A stretch of 64,000 nucleotides of DNA from Bifidobacterium ruminantium DSM 6489. Lineage in GTDB: Bacteria; Actinomycetota; Actinomycetes; Actinomycetales; Bifidobacteriaceae. Under the pieces are notes generated by a model, which was not told the origin of the DNA, made no database searches, and saw only the letters and a program-made list of their open reading frames with translations. This document shows, piece by piece, positions 60,410 through 64,000 of this stretch (position 1 is the first letter of the stretch; each line of letters starts with the position of its first letter). Made by a program: the position numbers and the translations under genes. Where the stretch lies: positions 37,524-101,523 of the forward strand of contig NZ_JDTK01000010.1 of assembly GCF_000770925.1 (NCBI RefSeq), read 5' to 3'.

Positions 60410-61798
60410 ATGGGCAGCGGCTTCAACCGCCGGCAGGAAGTAGACGATCTCACCGACTACGTCAACAACGGGTGGCTGAGTTCCGCCGAATTCGACGGTC
60501 CGACCTTCCTGTGGAATCACATGATCCGCGAGGCAAGCCAAGAAGACGCCGACCAGCGCAACGATGTGCCGGTCGCCAGCCTGTCCGACGCTGACGTGGT
60601 CATCAACATGCCTATGCAGTGGTATTTCGACGCCGTCGCATCCATGGTGCCCACCGCCGAACGCACCGATACGGGCGTGGAGATCCCACGCATCGATATG
60701 CCGACGTTCCAATTGGATTCGCAGGCATTGTCCGGCGTGGACGCGGTGGTCGGCAATGCGATCTCCAGCACGCGGTGGCTTGACGCCGTCGGCAATCTCG
60801 CCAAGGCTGTGGAGATGACCGCGCGATTCGTCGGCAATGTGGCCGATCGCGACAACGAGGGCTTCGACTATCTCAAGGATCTCATTCAAACCGTGCGCAT
60901 TTATATGGATGCCGTCGCCTGTAATGCCGATCCGATGACCGGCGAGCAGGCGTTGCGCATGATCACGCAGGTGGCCTGCAATGAGGATTTCCGGCTCAAT
61001 GCCATGCAGATGGTGGAGCTGCTGTCCTGTGGACTTTCCTTCGCGCAATGGGACGATACCCGCATGTTCGCGTATGACGCATTGAACAAGGGTATCGCCG
61101 CGATGCGTGATTTCGCCGCGAAATCCGGCACTGGCAGTCACAGTGACGACAATGGTGCAGGCAATACGTCCACTCAGGCACGGGATACCATCACGGATTC
61201 GAATGCCACGGATGGCACAAAAGGCGAGAATACGACGAATTCATCCGCACATGACGGCAATGGTTCCGCTGCCGACGATTCGTCAGCGCTCTCCCCCGAG
61301 GAATTGAACGATCTCGCGATGCTTGACCCGTCGCTGCTTTCGCAACGGCAGCTTGCGCAGACTGCGCAAAACCAGTTCGACCATGCCGTGCAGTTTCTGC
61401 GACACGATCTGATGCGGATCAGCGGCGACAGCGATGAGGCCGACCGATTCCTGCGCGACAACCATACTTCCGAACCGCTTGCGGACGCGTACGCGGCACG
61501 CTTGATCGCCGCCGAACGATGGCAGGATCTGCTGAATTTCGTTGATTTGGTGGAACGCGATGCGCCGAACCAGACCACGGTGATGTTTCCCGAGGAAGTG
61601 GTGCCGTACGAATGGGAGACGATTCGTGAGGCTGCTTTGGAGGCGCTTGGCCGCGATGACGATTTGGTTGCGATGTATCAGGAACGCTTGGATGATACGT
61701 ACGATCCGAGCACCGAGCTCAATCACATGAAATTGCAGGCCTGGCTGCATCCCGGAGCCGGTGACGCCGACGACGATTCCCCCAGATCCGACCGGTAA
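60410..61798 (+). CDS. Hypothetical protein, acidic, no recognised domain
   Basis: 462 residues, soluble and acidic. N-terminal part (1-240) is mostly helical (NGWLSSAEFDGPTFLWNHMI; DAVASMVPTAERTDTG; GFDYLKDLIQTVRIYMDAV). A Ser/Thr/Asn/Gly-rich linker (about 242-300) follows, then a helical C-terminal part with TPR-like spacing (LLNFVDLVERDAPN; IREAALEALGRDDDLVAMYQERLDDTY). I do not recognise a family. The start at 60410 has AAAGGCGG upstream. Divergent from the VWA lipoprotein gene. Confidence 0.75.
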   Translation: MGSGFNRRQEVDDLTDYVNNGWLSSAEFDGPTFLWNHMIREASQEDADQRNDVPVASLSDADVVINMPMQWYFDAVASMVPTAERTDTGVEIPRIDMPTFQLDSQALSGVDAVVGNAISSTRWLDAVGNLAKAVEMTARFVGNVADRDNEGFDYLKDLIQTVRIYMDAVACNADPMTGEQALRMITQVACNEDFRLNAMQMVELLSCGLSFAQWDDTRMFAYDALNKGIAAMRDFAAKSGTGSHSDDNGAGNTSTQARDTITDSNATDGTKGENTTNSSAHDGNGSAADDSSALSPEELNDLAMLDPSLLSQRQLAQTAQNQFDHAVQFLRHDLMRISGDSDEADRFLRDNHTSEPLADAYAARLIAAERWQDLLNFVDLVERDAPNQTTVMFPEEVVPYEWETIREAALEALGRDDDLVAMYQERLDDTYDPSTELNHMKLQAWLHPGAGDADDDSPRSDR

Positions 61799-61857
61799 AT
61801 CCACACACATCCATTCATGCCGAGCCAACGCCGAATCAGCATTGAATGGGTCTCCGT

Positions 61858-62292
61858 TCAGGAATTCTCGGCACGCTCGTGCAGTTCCTCGGCTGTCCGA
61901 TACCAATGCTGCACGGTGTTCTCCAGAAAGAAATAATGCCGAAGATAGAAAGCCAGAAGCACCAGCAGAATTAGGTAGATTACCAGTGACACGGGCATGG
62001 TGGACGGCACCAACGTCACAAATGCCAACGCGACCAGAAACAGCACAATCGTGATGAACAGCACGATCAGATGAACCAGCCGCTCATGCTGCAGCCATTG
62101 CAGTTTGCGCACATGCCAGTCAAGCAGCGATTTCGGATCCGAGCCCTGCGCAAGTCTGCTTTCGATGTCGGCTTCGTGCCGTGCCGCCCATCGTCTCATG
62201 TTCAGCCCGTACCGGTCCTTTTTCGAGTGTTCGGCGGTTCCATGATTGACAGCTTCACCGTTCGGCATTTCCATCGTCGCATCCCCATCCAT
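61858..62292 (-). CDS. Small two-helix membrane protein
   Basis: 144 residues. Charged N-terminal half (RYGLNMRRWAARHEADIESR), two hydrophobic helices (LIVLFITIVLFLVALAFVTLV and VSLVIYLILLVLLAFYL) forming a hairpin, and a short charged tail with HWYRTAEELHERAE. The start at 62292 has GGAAGG at 6-nt spacing; the in-frame ATG at 62325 has no ribosome site. Function unknown. Confidence 0.75.
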   Translation of the reverse strand: MDGDATMEMPNGEAVNHGTAEHSKKDRYGLNMRRWAARHEADIESRLAQGSDPKSLLDWHVRKLQWLQHERLVHLIVLFITIVLFLVALAFVTLVPSTMPVSLVIYLILLVLLAFYLRHYFFLENTVQHWYRTAEELHERAENS

Positions 62293-62357
62293 CGTTGGCC
62301 TTCCACCGCCATAAACGGTTTTCATAAACCATTATCGCCGATACGGGCATGCATTGT

Positions 62358-62813
62358 TCAAGATGTTTGAAAATCCGTGGCAACCACCACTTTCCCGCTT
62401 GCATGGCTCGAAAGCAGGTAGCGTATCGCCTCCGCCGTTTCGCTTGCGGAATATACGCTGTCGATGTAGACGCGCAGTGTTCCAGCTTCCACGAGTTCCT
62501 TCGCGTACTGCAGATAATCCGGTTGCCTGGTGAAGGCTCCCGCATACATGTGTCACGTTCTCGCCCGCCTGCACGACGATTCCCGAGATTTCCGACCCCA
62601 AGGGCTTTCCGACGTATCCCATCATCGCATTGGTGATACGCGTCGATACCGGTATCTTCCCGTTCTTCGTCTGGAATCGCTGGTAGTCGCTGATGTTCAG
62701 CGCGCATGCCTTCACCGCCACCAAAACCTGGTCGCTGTTTGGGGATGGTTTTCCATCGAACGCCGCTGTACCGTTTCAAGCCCGCCTGTCGCCGTATAGA
62801 CCATTGCTTGCAT
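62358..62813 (-). pseudogene. MDR-family (quinone-reductase-like) dehydrogenase, decayed
   Basis: Remnant of a zinc-type medium-chain dehydrogenase/reductase. The first codons from ATG 62813 (AMVYTATGGLETVQRRSME) run into a +1 shift near 62747, consistent with a lost A in an A-run. The next part (VLVAVKACALNISDYQRF, then PLGSEISGIVVQAGENV) follows in a second frame. The centre, including the Rossmann domain, is deleted. The C-terminal end (YAGAFTRQPDYLQYAKELVE to GKVVVATDF) is again in another frame. It faces the TetR gene at 63003, its probable former repressor. Confidence 0.8.
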
Positions 62814-62858
62814 ACGTCAGTGCCCATCTTCTATTGCCATTAAACAATTCGATTTGAT

Positions 62859-62982
62859 GAAACAGATTGTATCAGCGAAAAACGTGGAAATCACCAACAA
62901 AGCTGATTCAATGCATGCTGTTTCATCTTATTCTTCACTTTTTGGAGATATATAAAACGTGCAATAAGATACAGTCTGTATC
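62859..62982. promoter_or_regulatory. Two TetR operator candidates
   Basis: GATACAGTCTGTATC (62968-62982) is a perfect odd-length palindrome just before the TetR gene. GAAACAGATTGTATC (62859-62873) is a close match on the MDR side. Two similar sites in one divergent promoter suggest control by the TetR protein. Confidence 0.6.
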
Positions 62983-63002
62983 ACAAAGAGGAGGAGCATC
63001 CC

Positions 63003-63554
63003 ATGTCAAAAGCGTCCATGGACAATCAACGGGTGAAGAAGCGGATAGCCGAGGGGCTTTTTGCGTTGCTTCGGAAGAAAGCTTTCTCTGAAATCACGGT
63101 TACGGATATCGTACGTGAGGCAGACGTTGCAAGGGCTTCCTATTACAGGAATTTCGATAGCAAGGAGCAGATCATAGAGGCTGCGATGGATGATCTGAGG
63201 GATCAGCTTCTGGGCGATGTTGATTATGATGACGACGAGCAGATCTTCGACCGGGAAAACGCAAGAGCTGGATTCGAGAAGGCGCTGGCGATCTGTCTGG
63301 TCAGGAAAGCGGATCTTCTGGCCTTATACGACAACGGTTTTGGAAGTATGATTCAACAGACCTTCAACCGGTATATCGTAGAATTCGCTGGAAACGTATC
63401 CGCTGATTCCTTGGAACGCTACAAGCTGTATTTCATATCAGGCGCAGTCACCAATGTGCTCATCGAATGGTTGAGAGAAGGCGCAAAGGAGCCTCCCCGA
63501 GAAATAGCCGCTTTATGCGTCGACTATTTCTCCATCGGCGTACTACATGCATAA
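63003..63554 (+). CDS. TetR/AcrR-family transcriptional regulator
   Basis: 183 residues. HTH at residues 22-55 (SEITVTDIVREADVARASYY, then RNFDSKEQII); the rest is a helical sensor domain of the kind found in many Firmicutes/Actinobacteria (TetR_C of small regulators). GGAGGAG precedes the ATG. Base composition here is more AT-rich than in its neighbours, and the adjacent MDR gene is decayed with an IS element next to it, so this segment may have been acquired. It probably represses the divergent MDR gene and itself. Confidence 0.9.
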   Translation: MSKASMDNQRVKKRIAEGLFALLRKKAFSEITVTDIVREADVARASYYRNFDSKEQIIEAAMDDLRDQLLGDVDYDDDEQIFDRENARAGFEKALAICLVRKADLLALYDNGFGSMIQQTFNRYIVEFAGNVSADSLERYKLYFISGAVTNVLIEWLREGAKEPPREIAALCVDYFSIGVLHA

Positions 63555-63576
63555 TGCAAGAAAAGCCCCTGAGAGC

Positions 63577-64000
63577 CTAAAGTGAACCGCACCCCGATTG
63601 TTGGACTGAAGAAATTCAGATTCGATGATCGGAGGTGCGGTTCTTTCGCATGCGTGAGGATCGAAGGAGACGTTACGACGACGGGTTCCGGCGCGAGGCG
63701 CTGGAGCCCGTCAAGGCCGGAGCCGGCAAGGACACGCTCGCCAGACGGCTTGCCATACCGGTGTATACCGCGAGAAACCGGATCAGGCCGTACAGGTCCG
63801 GCGGCGAGGAGGCGGTCATGGGAGGCGGCGGCAGCAGACACTACGACTGGGAGACGAAGGTCTCCGCGGCGCGCGACCACGTCGAGAACGGCATGACCAA
63901 GACGGAGGTCATGGCCAGACACGGGATCGCGAGCATCGCGCCGTTGGAGCGCTGGTGCCGCGAATACCGGGCGGGCGGCCCGGAGGCGCTGCGTCCCAAG
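63577..64000 (+). mobile_element. IS3-family insertion sequence, left part
   Basis: Starts near 63577-63585 with a probable terminal repeat (GTGAACCGCACCCC). An inner inverted copy GGAGGTGCGGTTC lies at 63631-63643. The element carries the orfA transposase and runs off the window. Confidence 0.7.
63650..64000 (+). CDS. IS3-family transposase OrfA (partial)
   Basis: 117 codons seen from ATG 63650, open to the window end. Two helix-turn-helix repeats typical of the IS3/IS150 OrfA: the first in DTLARRLAIPVYTARNRIR, the second in TKTEVMARHGIASIAPLERW, with the Y(R/D)SGGEEA and GGPEALRPK linker motifs. OrfB (DDE integrase) would follow outside the window. Confidence 0.85.
   Translation, partial: MREDRRRRYDDGFRREALEPVKAGAGKDTLARRLAIPVYTARNRIRPYRSGGEEAVMGGGGSRHYDWETKVSAARDHVENGMTKTEVMARHGIASIAPLERWCREYRAGGPEALRPK

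Overview
The window is chromosomal DNA of a Bifidobacterium. The support is the fairly high GC, Shine-Dalgarno sequences of the AAGGAG type, and family content: an anaerobic NrdD/NrdG ribonucleotide reductase, several glycoside hydrolases for plant sugars, and a MarR plus heterodimeric ABC exporter operon. The glycosidase content (GH78 rhamnosidase, GH3 and GH5 glucosidases) fits a gut species; the exact species cannot be fixed by reading alone.

Layout. 1-4.2 kb: MarR-controlled two-gene ABC exporter, running off the left edge. 4.3-11.1 kb: rhamnoside cluster (two MFS permeases around a GH78 alpha-L-rhamnosidase) with a divergent LacI repressor and AT-rich palindromic operators. 11.2-13.7 kb: genome debris, with the C-terminal half of a GH3 glucosidase joined back to back with the tail of a TetR gene, a degenerate repeat array of about 52 bp period, and a broken SDR gene. 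13.7-23.5 kb: glycerate kinase, a PH-domain protein, a drug permease, a GH3 glucosidase with a frameshift near its start, a TetR regulator, a GH5 glucosidase and a glutamate-cysteine ligase. 23.7-34.1 kb: a very large acyl-CoA-dehydratase-activase-like protein, nrdG, nrdD (with paired NrdR-like boxes), xseA, xseB and tRNA-Arg(CCT). 34.2-38.3 kb: a sulfur-amino-acid block with metK, a SAM-dependent methyltransferase and the divergent metY. 38.4-43.2 kb: an EEP-family phosphohydrolase, a ParA/ribbon-helix-helix pair, an orphan 5S rRNA, a DUF4391 protein and an MFS permease. 43.4-57.5 kb: genome maintenance, with Vsr endonuclease in one frame with an aminotransferase, an oxidoreductase, sbcC/sbcD, a UvrD-like helicase, a Nudix hydrolase and a PLD-SF2-DUF3427 helicase. 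57.7-64 kb: a second PH-domain paralogue, a VWA lipoprotein, hypotheticals, an MDR pseudogene with a divergent TetR, and the left end of an IS3-family element.

The most interesting signals are as follows. (1) A 33-codon minus-strand ORF at 36511-36612 has 10 Met and 3 Cys codons, a good ribosome binding site, and downstream sequence able to form competing hairpins. It precedes the SAM methyltransferase/metK genes and looks like a Met/Cys attenuation leader. (2) In-frame palindromic repeats lie inside sbcD and sbcC, and a perfect 47-bp palindrome lies just beyond sbcC; these genes encode the nuclease that cleaves DNA hairpins. (3) Vsr and an aminotransferase share one open frame. (4) A recombination junction created the truncated GH3/TetR pair. 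(5) Several intergenic regions each carry their own inverted-repeat hairpin family.
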